Assembly: GCA_013298505.1 (NCBI GenBank)
Contig: JAAFHY010000020.1
Coordinates: 1 to 41,704 of the forward strand
Direction: 5' to 3'
DNA: 41,704 nt
Source: Cytophagales bacterium
Lineage (GTDB): Bacteria > Bacteroidota > Bacteroidia > Cytophagales > Cyclobacteriaceae
The notes beneath the pieces are model-generated. The model had not been told where the DNA came from. It saw nothing but the letters and a program-made list of their open reading frames with translations, and searched no databases. The position numbers and the translations under genes are program-made. Below, piece after piece: positions 1-7,931 of the stretch; the first letter of the stretch is position 1; every line of letters starts with the position of its first letter.

Positions 1-396
1 CAAAATACAAGCGGGGTTGTTTTTGTTTCAATCCGCGATTCGCCAAAATTGCATACCATTTCTCCTACCAAAGGCCAAACGATTATTGATGCAATCACAC
101 AGCCCATCAGCTCAGTCTACAATAACTTCGAGAATTTTCAAGATATTACGAGCGATCTGCTAATTGGTCAAGCTTACTCGTGGCTAAATGCCCCGATTGA
201 TCGGGTTGATATTCAATACCAAGCAGAAAGCTACATCGACTTGCTGCAAGGCATGGATAGCATCCGGCAAAATAATGCGAGGGCATCGTTAAGCTGGCGA
301 CTCACTACCCGTGAAAAAGAAGGGATTGTTTCGACCATCAATTCTGATAAGAACAAAATGGAATTGGACAAACTGAAAAAGTTATTGAGCAATTAA
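1..396 (+). CDS. 3' end of an unrecognised gene, cut by the window edge
   Basis: The frame is open from the first base, and the only nearby start-like codon is a TTG at 49, so this is the C-terminal part (about 131 residues) of a longer protein, not a 115-residue gene. The visible part is polar, has no membrane segment, and ends in a lysine/leucine-rich helix (MELDKLKKLLSN). I do not recognise the family. The following gene starts 86 bases downstream behind its own promoter-like box, so the two are probably separate transcription units. Confidence is for a real coding end, not for a function. Confidence 0.6.
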   Translation, partial: QNTSGVVFVSIRDSPKLHTISPTKGQTIIDAITQPISSVYNNFENFQDITSDLLIGQAYSWLNAPIDRVDIQYQAESYIDLLQGMDSIRQNNARASLSWRLTTREKEGIVSTINSDKNKMELDKLKKLLSN

Positions 397-452
397 GAAC
401 GGATTTTTTCAGAATCAATTTAATTAATACGTGCAAAAAGTAGCCTTTTTGG

Positions 453-460
453 TATCTTTG
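453..460 (+). promoter_or_regulatory. Bacteroidota -7 box TATCTTTG ahead of the toxin-antitoxin pair
   Basis: TATCTTTG matches the Bacteroidetes primary sigma factor -7 consensus TAnnTTTG exactly and lies 22 bases before the ATG at 483. No clear TTTG -33 element is present at the usual 19-21 bp spacing. The position predicts a leader of roughly 15-18 bases. Confidence 0.5.
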
Positions 461-482
461 ACATACTGTAAAATTCATTTTT

Positions 483-740
483 ATGACCAAGCGTAAACCT
501 AATATACCCGATAATTTTCTGTGGGAATACGACTTGAAGACGTTCAACTACGACAAGTCATATAAGATTGTAATTGAGCGTGTGCTAGAACGAGGCAACC
601 TTGAGCAATGGCGCGAAATACTAAATTATTATGGCGAGGCAAAAATACTAGACACAATAGAGTGGAGCGCGCAATTGGATAAGCGCGGAAAAGATTTCTC
701 TAAGTTCTTTTTAAAGTCTGATTTCCTGCATGCTGCATAA
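483..740 (+). CDS. DUF6922-like small protein, probable antitoxin partner of the AbiEii-like gene
   Basis: An 85-residue soluble protein, rich in W, Y and charged residues (NFLWEYDLKTFNYDK near the start; VIERVLERGNLEQWREILNYYG in the middle). It resembles the small DUF6922-type proteins that in Bacteroidota precede AbiEii/AbiGii nucleotidyltransferase genes; that is recognition from memory and was not searched. Its stop overlaps the start of the next gene by 11 bases, so the two are translationally coupled. A perfect -7 box lies 22 bases upstream. The inferred role is neutralising or repressing the toxin-like partner. The assignment as a gene is firm; the antitoxin role is inference from order and coupling. 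Confidence 0.75.
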   Translation: MTKRKPNIPDNFLWEYDLKTFNYDKSYKIVIERVLERGNLEQWREILNYYGEAKILDTIEWSAQLDKRGKDFSKFFLKSDFLHAA

Positions 741-1362
741 AGATCATTTTATTATCAGCTTAAATACCTTCAAACTAATCCAAGAGTTACAAAGTCTGCC
801 TTTTTTAAAGGGATTCCATTTGGTAGGCGGCACTGCTTTGGCGTTGCAACTCGGCCATAGAAATTCAATTGACCTGGATTTGTTTACCCAACAAGATTTC
901 GATGTTGATGAGTTAACAGTTCAAATGAGCAAACGGTATCAGTTTGTTTCCACGTTTAGTCGTGAAAACACGTTATTGAGTACTGTGAACGATGTAAAAG
1001 TCGATTTCATCCGTCATGGTTATCCCTTTGTGAAACCGCCCATTACTGAAGAAGGCATTACATTCTTGTCTATGGAAGACATAGCAGCCTTGAAGTTAAA
1101 CGCTATTAGTAATTCAGGAAAACGGCTAAAAGATTTTATAGATGTGTATTTTCTTCTTCAGCACTTTTCGTTGGGTCAGATGATTGAATTTTATACCATT
1201 AAATACCCTAATTTTAATCCACTTATTCCGCTAAAAGCGATCAATTACTTTGACAATATCGACCCTGCCATTGATCCACCAAAATTGAGAAAGAAGTTGC
1301 CATTAATAGAAATTAAAAAAAGAATCAACGATTCTGTCCTTCATTCGAAAAAGAAATATTGA
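730..1362 (+). CDS. AbiEii/AbiGii-type nucleotidyltransferase, putative toxin
   Basis: This 210-residue protein carries the nucleotidyltransferase signature of the AbiEii/AbiGii family: GGT at residues 33-35, followed by DLD at 48-50 (LVGGTALALQLGHRNSIDLD), a later acidic strand VKVDFIRH, and the EDIAALKLNAI helix typical of the family. Members act as toxins of type IV toxin-antitoxin or abortive-infection systems by transferring nucleotides to target RNA. It overlaps the preceding small gene by 11 bases, which is the usual antitoxin-first order. It is somewhat shorter than many AbiEii toxins, and belongs with the compact Bacteroidota versions. Toxicity and target are not evident from sequence; a non-defensive nucleotidyltransferase remains possible. 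Confidence 0.85.
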   Translation: MLHKDHFIISLNTFKLIQELQSLPFLKGFHLVGGTALALQLGHRNSIDLDLFTQQDFDVDELTVQMSKRYQFVSTFSRENTLLSTVNDVKVDFIRHGYPFVKPPITEEGITFLSMEDIAALKLNAISNSGKRLKDFIDVYFLLQHFSLGQMIEFYTIKYPNFNPLIPLKAINYFDNIDPAIDPPKLRKKLPLIEIKKRINDSVLHSKKKY

Positions 1363-1368
1363 TTACCA

Positions 1369-1387
1369 CGCGTACTTCGTGTACGTG
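1369..1387 (+). terminator. Small hairpin after the AbiEii-like gene, weak terminator candidate
   Basis: Arms CGCGTAC and GTACGTG pair over 7 bp (one G-U) around the loop TTCGT, starting 6 bases after the stop codon. There is no T-tract, so intrinsic termination is doubtful. Confidence 0.25.
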
Positions 1388-1434
1388 CGAAACATTTAAT
1401 CTAGCCTTCTTTCTACTGACGTCTTAAATTCATT

Positions 1435-1442
1435 TACCTTCG
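1435..1442 (+). promoter_or_regulatory. Probable -7 box TACCTTCG ahead of the alpha-2-macroglobulin gene
   Basis: TACCTTCG differs from TAnnTTTG at one position and ends 21 bases before the ATG at 1464. No convincing -33 element was seen. Confidence 0.3.
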
Positions 1443-1463
1443 GGGCAATCAATCTCTCACACT

Positions 1464-4400
1464 ATGTTTTCAATAAAATCTTTCACTAAATGCATTGCCT
1501 ATTTGTCAATCGCCTTAGTTTCTGCAATTGTCATTCAATGCAAAAGGGAAGATAAACCTTCCGCAGTAGCCATCAACCCGGCCTTTGGCGAATACATCTC
1601 TACCTACACCGCTGGCGTGGTCAGTTCTTCTTCTCCCATCCGCATCATTCTCACCAAAGAAGCAATCGACTCAACTTCTATCGGGCAAGAGACTTCGGTG
1701 AAACTTCTTGAATTTAGTCCATCATTGAAAGGAAAGACGACATGGCTCGACCGCAGAACGCTGGAATTCAAACCAGAAACCAGAATGACGTCTGGTCAAG
1801 TCTATTCCGTTGCATTTAAACTTTCCAAACTTTTTGAAGTGCCCAAAGAGTTGGCATCGTTCGACTATTCTTTTCAAGTAATACCCCAGCACTTTGAGTT
1901 GACGATCGATAATGTAAAGCCGTATGTTAAGACGGAGTTAAAGAGACAGAAAATCGAGGGAACATTGCTCACAGCCGATTATGCAGAAAATGAGGCTGTG
2001 GAGAAGATAGTATCGGCACAACAAGAGGGAAAAAATCTAAAAATCAATTGGCAACACGGTGGCGAAGGAAAACAACACACGTTTATTGTCGAAGACATTG
2101 CTCGCAAAGAAGAAGCGAGTGCGGTATTGTTGTCAGCAAATGGAAAGACAATTGGTGTAGACCGCACTGAAGAAGAAAATGTAGAAGTGCCCTCGCTAAG
2201 CGATTTCAAATTGACCACCACCAAAGTGATTCAAAATCCCAATCAATACGTGGTGCTCCAATTCTCCGATCCCATCAAAGAGAAGCAACAACTGCTAGGG
2301 CTGATTACGATTGGTGAGGATCGTAACCTCACACTGGACTTTGATATTCACGATAACGAAATTTGGGTTTATCCACCTATTCGCCAAGCCGGCACGAAAA
2401 CGATTTATCTGGAAGCAGGTATTCGAAATATCAATGACTACAAAATGAAACAGGCTTCTACCACTGAAGTGCTGTTTGAACAATTAAAACCAGAAGTGAG
2501 GTTTTTAGGAAAAGGCACGATCCTGCCCAGTACCGATGGTTTGATTCTCCCTTTCGAAGCAGTCAATTTAAAAGCAGTAGACGTCAGCATCAATAAAATA
2601 TACGAAAGCAACATTCTTCAGTTTTTACAAAACAATCGGATCAATGGATCGAGTGAGTTGCACCGCGTGGGTAAAAATGTATTGAAGAAAACAATTCAGT
2701 TAGACAACACCGGCATCACTGATTTAGGAAAATGGAATCGTTTTACATTGGATTTGGCAAAACTACTCAACACCGAGCCCGGAGCGATTTACCAAATATC
2801 TTTAAAGTTTAAAAAAAGATATTCGGCTTATCTCTGCGAAGGTGAAACCGAAACGGAAGTGGAAATAGAAGATGGTGAAGAAATAGAATACTCAGGCTAT
2901 CGCGAATATTACTATGAAAATGACTACGACTACTATGATGGTGACTACGACTGGAACGAACGCGACAATCCTTGCAATGGGTCCTATTACTCTTCTTCTC
3001 GAAAGGTTCAAAAAAATGTACTTGCTTCTGACCTGGGTCTAATCGCCAAACGAGGAGACGATGGCACTACTTCTGTTTTTGTAACGGACTTAAAAACCAC
3101 AGCTCCCCTTTCAGGAATAGCCATAGAAGTTTACGATTTTCAACAACAACTTCTCTCCACACTCACCACAGATAGCGAAGGCAAAGCCATTTATAACTCA
3201 AAACAGTCTCCCTTTGCATTGATCGCTAAAAATGGAGCACAGCGTGGATACATGCGTTTGGTCGATGGCGAATCATTGTCACTGAGTGGCTTTGATGTAT
3301 CGGGTGATGCACTCAGCAAAGGTCTAAAAGGATTTTTATATGGCGAGCGCGGTGTATGGCGCCCGGGTGATTCGCTGTATCTCAGTTTTATTTTGGAAGA
3401 TAAAAACAAAGTCCTTCCGGCTACACATCCGGTCGTCTTTGAATTGCAAAATCCACAAGGTGTAGTTACCAATCGCCTGGTACGATCAACTTCTGAAAAT
3501 GGATTCTACCGCTTTGCCACTATGACGTCTCCCGATGCACCAACGGGTAATTGGATGGCGCGTATCAAAGTAGGCGGCACCGAATTTAGCCAAAACATAA
3601 AAATTGAAACAGTCAAACCCAATCGTTTAAAAATAAATTTAGACCTGGGCGCTGAGCGGCTTACTTCTCGTCAAGTACAAGGAGATCTAAACGTAAAGTG
3701 GTTGCATGGCGCACCAGGAAAAAATCTAAAAGCAGAGTTTGATGTCACAGTGATCAAGAGCAATACAGCTTTTGTTAGATATGATGACTTCGTTTTTGAA
3801 GAGCCTTCGTCCAATTTCAACTCCGAAACACAAATATTCTTTGCGGGATTTACCAATGCCGATGGAAATGCTTCGATGAGCGCTTCTCTTCCGGAGGGCA
3901 ATTATCCAGGTTTCATGACAGCTGTTTTCAGAGGAAAAGTTTTTGAAGAGAGTGGCAATTTTAGCGTTGATCGATTCGCGCTTCCTTTTTATCCTTTTGA
4001 ATCATATGCAGGCATCCGCGTGCCCAAAGGCGAAGAATATAGTGGTATGTTATACACTAATACACCTCAAAAAATCGATCTGGTGTTCTTAGACATAGAT
4101 GGCAGACCAGTTGATAGAAACGAAGCATCGGTTAGCCTGTATCGTCTGGAAAGATATTGGTGGTGGGATAATACCTATGACAACATTGCTAACTACGTAG
4201 AAGGAAACAACTCAAGCTTGATCGCAAATGAGAATATCAATACCGTTGGCGGAAAAGCAAGTTGGTCGTTTAACATTGCCACTGCAGACTGGGGCACGTA
4301 CTATATTAAAGTGTGTGATCCCATCTCCGGACATTGCACGGGCAAAATCACTTATGTCGACCAGCCTGGCTACTTTGGTCGCAATAGTCGTGATGAAACC

Positions 4401-7034
4401 AAAACGGCAGCTACACGACTTACGTTTGCTTCTGACAAAACAAAATACAACGTAGGTGAAAAAATAAATTTATCTATCCCCGGCAGTGGAGAAGGTCGCG
4501 CACTGGTTTCCATCGAAAACGGAAGCAGAATTCTTTCTACCCGTTGGATCGAAACAAAGAAGGGCGAAAACAAACTTTCTATCGATGCCACCGCTGACAT
4601 GACGCCCAATATTTTTGTGAACGTCACGCTCCTGCAACCTCATGCGCAAACCATCAACGATTTACCGATCCGATTGTATGGCATTATTCCATTGGGGATC
4701 GAAAATTCTAAAACACATTTGGAGCCCGTGATTGAAATGGCCAACGAAATTGAGCCTGGGCAAGAGGTGAAAATCAAAATTTTTGAAAAATCAAAACGCA
4801 AGATGACTTTTACGCTTGCGATGGTGGATGAAGGATTGTTAGACATCACCCGATACAAAACACCCGAACCATGGAATAAATTTTATGCGCGTGAAGCGCT
4901 TGGCGTAAAAACATGGGACTTGTTTGACGAGGTGATGGGTGCCTTTGGTTCGCGCATCGAACGATTGCTGGCAGTCGGTGGCGATGCCGAATTACGTGCC
5001 AAGGAAGATGATCCGCGTGCCAATCGTTTCAAGGCAGTGGTAAAATATTTTGGTCCTATTACTATTGATGGCGGAAGTCACGAATTAAAATTCACCATGC
5101 CGCAATACATCGGCTCAGTAAAAGTGATGGTAGTAGCCGGCTATGAAGGTGCTTATGGAAATACAGAAAAAGCGGTGCCAGTACGCAAGCCGCTGATGGT
5201 GTTGACTACATTGCCACGGGTGCTTGGCCCGGACGAAAAAGTAAAACTGCCGATTACACTCTTCACGCAAGACAAGAAATTAAAAAATGTAAAAGTAGAA
5301 GTGAAAGTGGCGGGTGCAGTTTCGTTGGCGGATGAATCTACACGATCTGTTGTTATTCCTCCCTCCGGTGATCTTACGATTGATTTTGATCTCAATGTAA
5401 AATCTGAAACCGGTATTGGAAAAATAACGGTGATTGCCACATCTGGAAATATAAAGTCTATAGATGAAATTGAAATTGAGGTTCGAAATCCGAACACACC
5501 CGTCACGCAAGTGAGCGAGATGTATGTAGAGGCGGGCAAGTCGTGGAACAATACGATCGTTCCTGTAGGGGTGGCTGGTTCTAATACAAGTACCTTAGAA
5601 GTCTCTTCGCTCCCTCCTATCAACCTGGGCTATCGCTTGCGTTACCTGATCGAATATCCACATGGATGTATCGAACAAACTACTTCATCGGTGTTTCCAC
5701 AATTATATTTAGATGTGGTGAAAGAATTAACCGATTCAGAAAAATCCAGAACCAAAAACAACATCACCCGCGGCATCGAGCGGCTGAAACTATTCATTGC
5801 ACGCGATGGCGGTTTTGGTTACTGGCCGGGCGATCAAGAGTCCGATCAGTGGGGAACAACCTATGCAGGTCATTTCCTTTTGTCGGCCATCGACAAAGGA
5901 TATTACGTGCCCGATGACATGATGAAGCGCTGGAAAAAATACCAGAAGAACAGAGCAGCTGAGTGGCGGAGCAATCTCAACGCGGGTTACTACAATACCG
6001 ATTTGATTCAAGCGTATCGCCTCTACACATTGGCATTGGCCGGTGTACCCGAATTAGGCGCAATGAACCGCTTGCGCGAGTTGAGAGAAACAACCCTGCA
6101 GGCAAAGTGGATGTTGGCAGCCGCTTACGCAAAGACAGGCCAACCCGAAGCGGCTCAAGCATTGGTAGCCAACCTTACTACGCAAATAAAACCGTACCAA
6201 GAGATGGCTTATTCGTATGGCAACGACCTCCGCGACAAAGCCATCATTCTTGAAACACTGGTGCGACTGAATGAAAAAGCGAAAGCCTTTGAGTTGGTGC
6301 GCGATATCTCGAAATCATTGAGCAACCAAAATTATTGGATGAGCACACAAACAATCGCCTACTGTTTAAAATCCATTGGTCAATTTGTGGCTTCCGAAAA
6401 AGGAGGTGGCATCGCGTTCTCGTATACGTACAACGGCAAATCGATAAATGCCTCTACACAATTGCCTTTGGCACAAATACCATTAGAGATAAAAGGGGCG
6501 CAAAAAAATTCGATCAGCCTGACTAATTCAGGTAAAGGCGGACTGTTCATTCGTGTAATCAACACCGGCACACCTGCTCGTGGCGTTGAAGAAGCGCAGC
6601 AATCCAATCTAGTAGTGAACACTTCGTTCACCGACTCGAAAGGAATTGCCATTGATGTAACCAAGTTAGAGCAAGGCACAGAGTTTTATGCTAACGTCAC
6701 TGTAAAAAACCCAGGCTTGCGTGGCACATATGAAAACATGGCACTCGCGCAAGTGTTCCCTTCAGGTTGGGAGATTAACAACCTGCGCCTCACCGATGAC
6801 GAAGGCATAGAAAAAACAGACCGTGGCGATTACCAAGACATCCGCGATGATCGGGTGTACACTTATTTCAGTTTGGGTAGCGGCAGGCAGCGCACCTTCC
6901 GCGTATCACTGACCGCGAGTTTCAGCGGCACGTTTTACTTACCCGGTGTAAACTGCGAAGCTATGTATGATCACAGTGTGAGCGCCAAAGAAAAAGGGCA
7001 AGTGGTGGAGGTAGTGAAGAGGGTGGTGCAGTAG
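1464..7034 (+). CDS. Alpha-2-macroglobulin family lipoprotein with thioester motif
   Basis: A 1856-residue envelope protein. The N-terminus is a lipoprotein-like signal (AIVIQC, Cys26, with an unusual Gln at -1). Then come macroglobulin-type beta domains; an MG2-like segment GERGVWRPGDSLYLSFILE near residue 627; the alpha-2-macroglobulin domain near 1190-1265 (YIGSVKVMVVAGYEGAYG, RKPLMVLTTLPRVL); and the thioester motif GCIEQ at 1401-1405 with Cys1402, followed by an alpha-helical thioester domain. Family members trap attacking proteases, covalently through the Cys-Gln thioester. A strongly acidic Tyr-rich insertion lies at about 458-510 (EIEDGEEIEY to DNPCNGSYY). Bacterial homologues often sit beside pbpC, which is absent from this window. 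The family call is firm; the protease target is unknown. Confidence 0.95.
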   Translation: MFSIKSFTKCIAYLSIALVSAIVIQCKREDKPSAVAINPAFGEYISTYTAGVVSSSSPIRIILTKEAIDSTSIGQETSVKLLEFSPSLKGKTTWLDRRTLEFKPETRMTSGQVYSVAFKLSKLFEVPKELASFDYSFQVIPQHFELTIDNVKPYVKTELKRQKIEGTLLTADYAENEAVEKIVSAQQEGKNLKINWQHGGEGKQHTFIVEDIARKEEASAVLLSANGKTIGVDRTEEENVEVPSLSDFKLTTTKVIQNPNQYVVLQFSDPIKEKQQLLGLITIGEDRNLTLDFDIHDNEIWVYPPIRQAGTKTIYLEAGIRNINDYKMKQASTTEVLFEQLKPEVRFLGKGTILPSTDGLILPFEAVNLKAVDVSINKIYESNILQFLQNNRINGSSELHRVGKNVLKKTIQLDNTGITDLGKWNRFTLDLAKLLNTEPGAIYQISLKFKKRYSAYLCEGETETEVEIEDGEEIEYSGYREYYYENDYDYYDGDYDWNERDNPCNGSYYSSSRKVQKNVLASDLGLIAKRGDDGTTSVFVTDLKTTAPLSGIAIEVYDFQQQLLSTLTTDSEGKAIYNSKQSPFALIAKNGAQRGYMRLVDGESLSLSGFDVSGDALSKGLKGFLYGERGVWRPGDSLYLSFILEDKNKVLPATHPVVFELQNPQGVVTNRLVRSTSENGFYRFATMTSPDAPTGNWMARIKVGGTEFSQNIKIETVKPNRLKINLDLGAERLTSRQVQGDLNVKWLHGAPGKNLKAEFDVTVIKSNTAFVRYDDFVFEEPSSNFNSETQIFFAGFTNADGNASMSASLPEGNYPGFMTAVFRGKVFEESGNFSVDRFALPFYPFESYAGIRVPKGEEYSGMLYTNTPQKIDLVFLDIDGRPVDRNEASVSLYRLERYWWWDNTYDNIANYVEGNNSSLIANENINTVGGKASWSFNIATADWGTYYIKVCDPISGHCTGKITYVDQPGYFGRNSRDETKTAATRLTFASDKTKYNVGEKINLSIPGSGEGRALVSIENGSRILSTRWIETKKGENKLSIDATADMTPNIFVNVTLLQPHAQTINDLPIRLYGIIPLGIENSKTHLEPVIEMANEIEPGQEVKIKIFEKSKRKMTFTLAMVDEGLLDITRYKTPEPWNKFYAREALGVKTWDLFDEVMGAFGSRIERLLAVGGDAELRAKEDDPRANRFKAVVKYFGPITIDGGSHELKFTMPQYIGSVKVMVVAGYEGAYGNTEKAVPVRKPLMVLTTLPRVLGPDEKVKLPITLFTQDKKLKNVKVEVKVAGAVSLADESTRSVVIPPSGDLTIDFDLNVKSETGIGKITVIATSGNIKSIDEIEIEVRNPNTPVTQVSEMYVEAGKSWNNTIVPVGVAGSNTSTLEVSSLPPINLGYRLRYLIEYPHGCIEQTTSSVFPQLYLDVVKELTDSEKSRTKNNITRGIERLKLFIARDGGFGYWPGDQESDQWGTTYAGHFLLSAIDKGYYVPDDMMKRWKKYQKNRAAEWRSNLNAGYYNTDLIQAYRLYTLALAGVPELGAMNRLRELRETTLQAKWMLAAAYAKTGQPEAAQALVANLTTQIKPYQEMAYSYGNDLRDKAIILETLVRLNEKAKAFELVRDISKSLSNQNYWMSTQTIAYCLKSIGQFVASEKGGGIAFSYTYNGKSINASTQLPLAQIPLEIKGAQKNSISLTNSGKGGLFIRVINTGTPARGVEEAQQSNLVVNTSFTDSKGIAIDVTKLEQGTEFYANVTVKNPGLRGTYENMALAQVFPSGWEINNLRLTDDEGIEKTDRGDYQDIRDDRVYTYFSLGSGRQRTFRVSLTASFSGTFYLPGVNCEAMYDHSVSAKEKGQVVEVVKRVVQ

Positions 7035-7243
7035 ACTAGCGGAGTTTGGCGGCTGGGCGAGCCCCGACTTAATGAGGGCTCTCCGAAAGTGGAGCTATTC
7101 ACTACAAGCCTGCCCGCGATAGTTTATCCCAAGCGAAGCATCGGGAGGTTTTTCGTTTCTATCCTTGGCCGATGCCAGCACGAAATCCGTACTACCAATT
7201 CTAACGAATAACATTGGGGTTAAAATTGTTGTTGTAAAGCTAA
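7035..7243. other. Intergenic stretch between alpha-2-macroglobulin and Crp genes
   Basis: Holds a weak hairpin (GAGCCC at 7059-7064 with GGGCTC at 7076-7081, no T-tract) and a stretch at about 7105-7200 whose minus-strand reading (about NEKPPDASLGINYRGQ) looks like a dispersed, non-genic sequence and not a protein. A possible -7 box, TAACATTG, lies at 7209-7216 before the Crp/Fnr ATG at 7244. I see no gene here. Confidence 0.4.
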
Positions 7244-7831
7244 ATGATGATAAGCCAAGATATTTTAATAAAATATATTCAATCGCTTTTACCCATTTCT
7301 TCGGAAAAGGCAAGCCAACTATGTATCAGTTTTAATCAATTCGAGGCTGAGAAAAATCATTTTTTACTCAAAGAAAATAACGTGAGCAACGAAACTTTTT
7401 TTTTAGAAAGTGGCTTTGTTCGAGCGTTTATTATCGATAGAGATGGAAATGAGGTAACTACTAATATTTTCTCTGCTCCTATTTTCGTCAACGACTTTCT
7501 TTCTTTTTTCAAACGACAGCCAACGAGCGAAAACTTTCAAACTCTAACAAAGTGTATTTTTTGGAAAATGTCATTTGAAGATGTTCAGCGGAATTTTCAT
7601 GCGGTGCCAGAGTTTAGGGAGTTTGGTCGGATGATGTTAGTGACGAACTATTCCCATTTAAACGATCGAATGATTAGCATGATAAGAGATACTGCTGAAG
7701 CGCGATATCTTAAGCTATTAAACAAACATCTTGATATTTTTCAAAACGTACCTCTAAAGATAATTGCTTCCTACCTGGGTATCGCTGATACCTCGCTTAG
7801 CCGAATTCGAAAGGAGCTAATCAATAAATAG
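7244..7831 (+). CDS. Crp/Fnr-family transcriptional regulator
   Basis: A 195-residue protein of the Bacteroidota Crp/Fnr type. It has an N-terminal cyclic-nucleotide-binding-like beta domain (about residues 25-115: HFLLKENNVSNETFFLESGFVRAFI, then DGNEVTTNIF), a dimerisation helix (about 130-160), and a short C-terminal winged helix-turn-helix (IIASYLGIADTSLSRIRKEL, about 170-190). It lacks the Cys cluster of Fnr, so an iron-sulfur sensor is unlikely, and its ligand is unknown. It lies directly upstream of the TonB-dependent receptor on the same strand, with about 100 bases between them, so it may regulate that gene. Start: ATG at 7244; an ATG directly after it at 7247 is equally possible. Confidence 0.88.
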   Translation: MMISQDILIKYIQSLLPISSEKASQLCISFNQFEAEKNHFLLKENNVSNETFFLESGFVRAFIIDRDGNEVTTNIFSAPIFVNDFLSFFKRQPTSENFQTLTKCIFWKMSFEDVQRNFHAVPEFREFGRMMLVTNYSHLNDRMISMIRDTAEARYLKLLNKHLDIFQNVPLKIIASYLGIADTSLSRIRKELINK

Positions 7832-7931
7832 CATTTTTTCAAGGGATTGGCGAATATTCCATTTCTTGTCATTTGCTAAGAAGACTTTATTTTATTCGAC
7901 TGACTTTTACTGCATCAAAAAAATAAATAGG

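Noticed and set aside
5153-5623. 156-residue minus-strand ORF
   Set aside because: Lies fully inside the alpha-2-macroglobulin gene, with Ser/Thr-rich composition typical of antisense translation and no motif.
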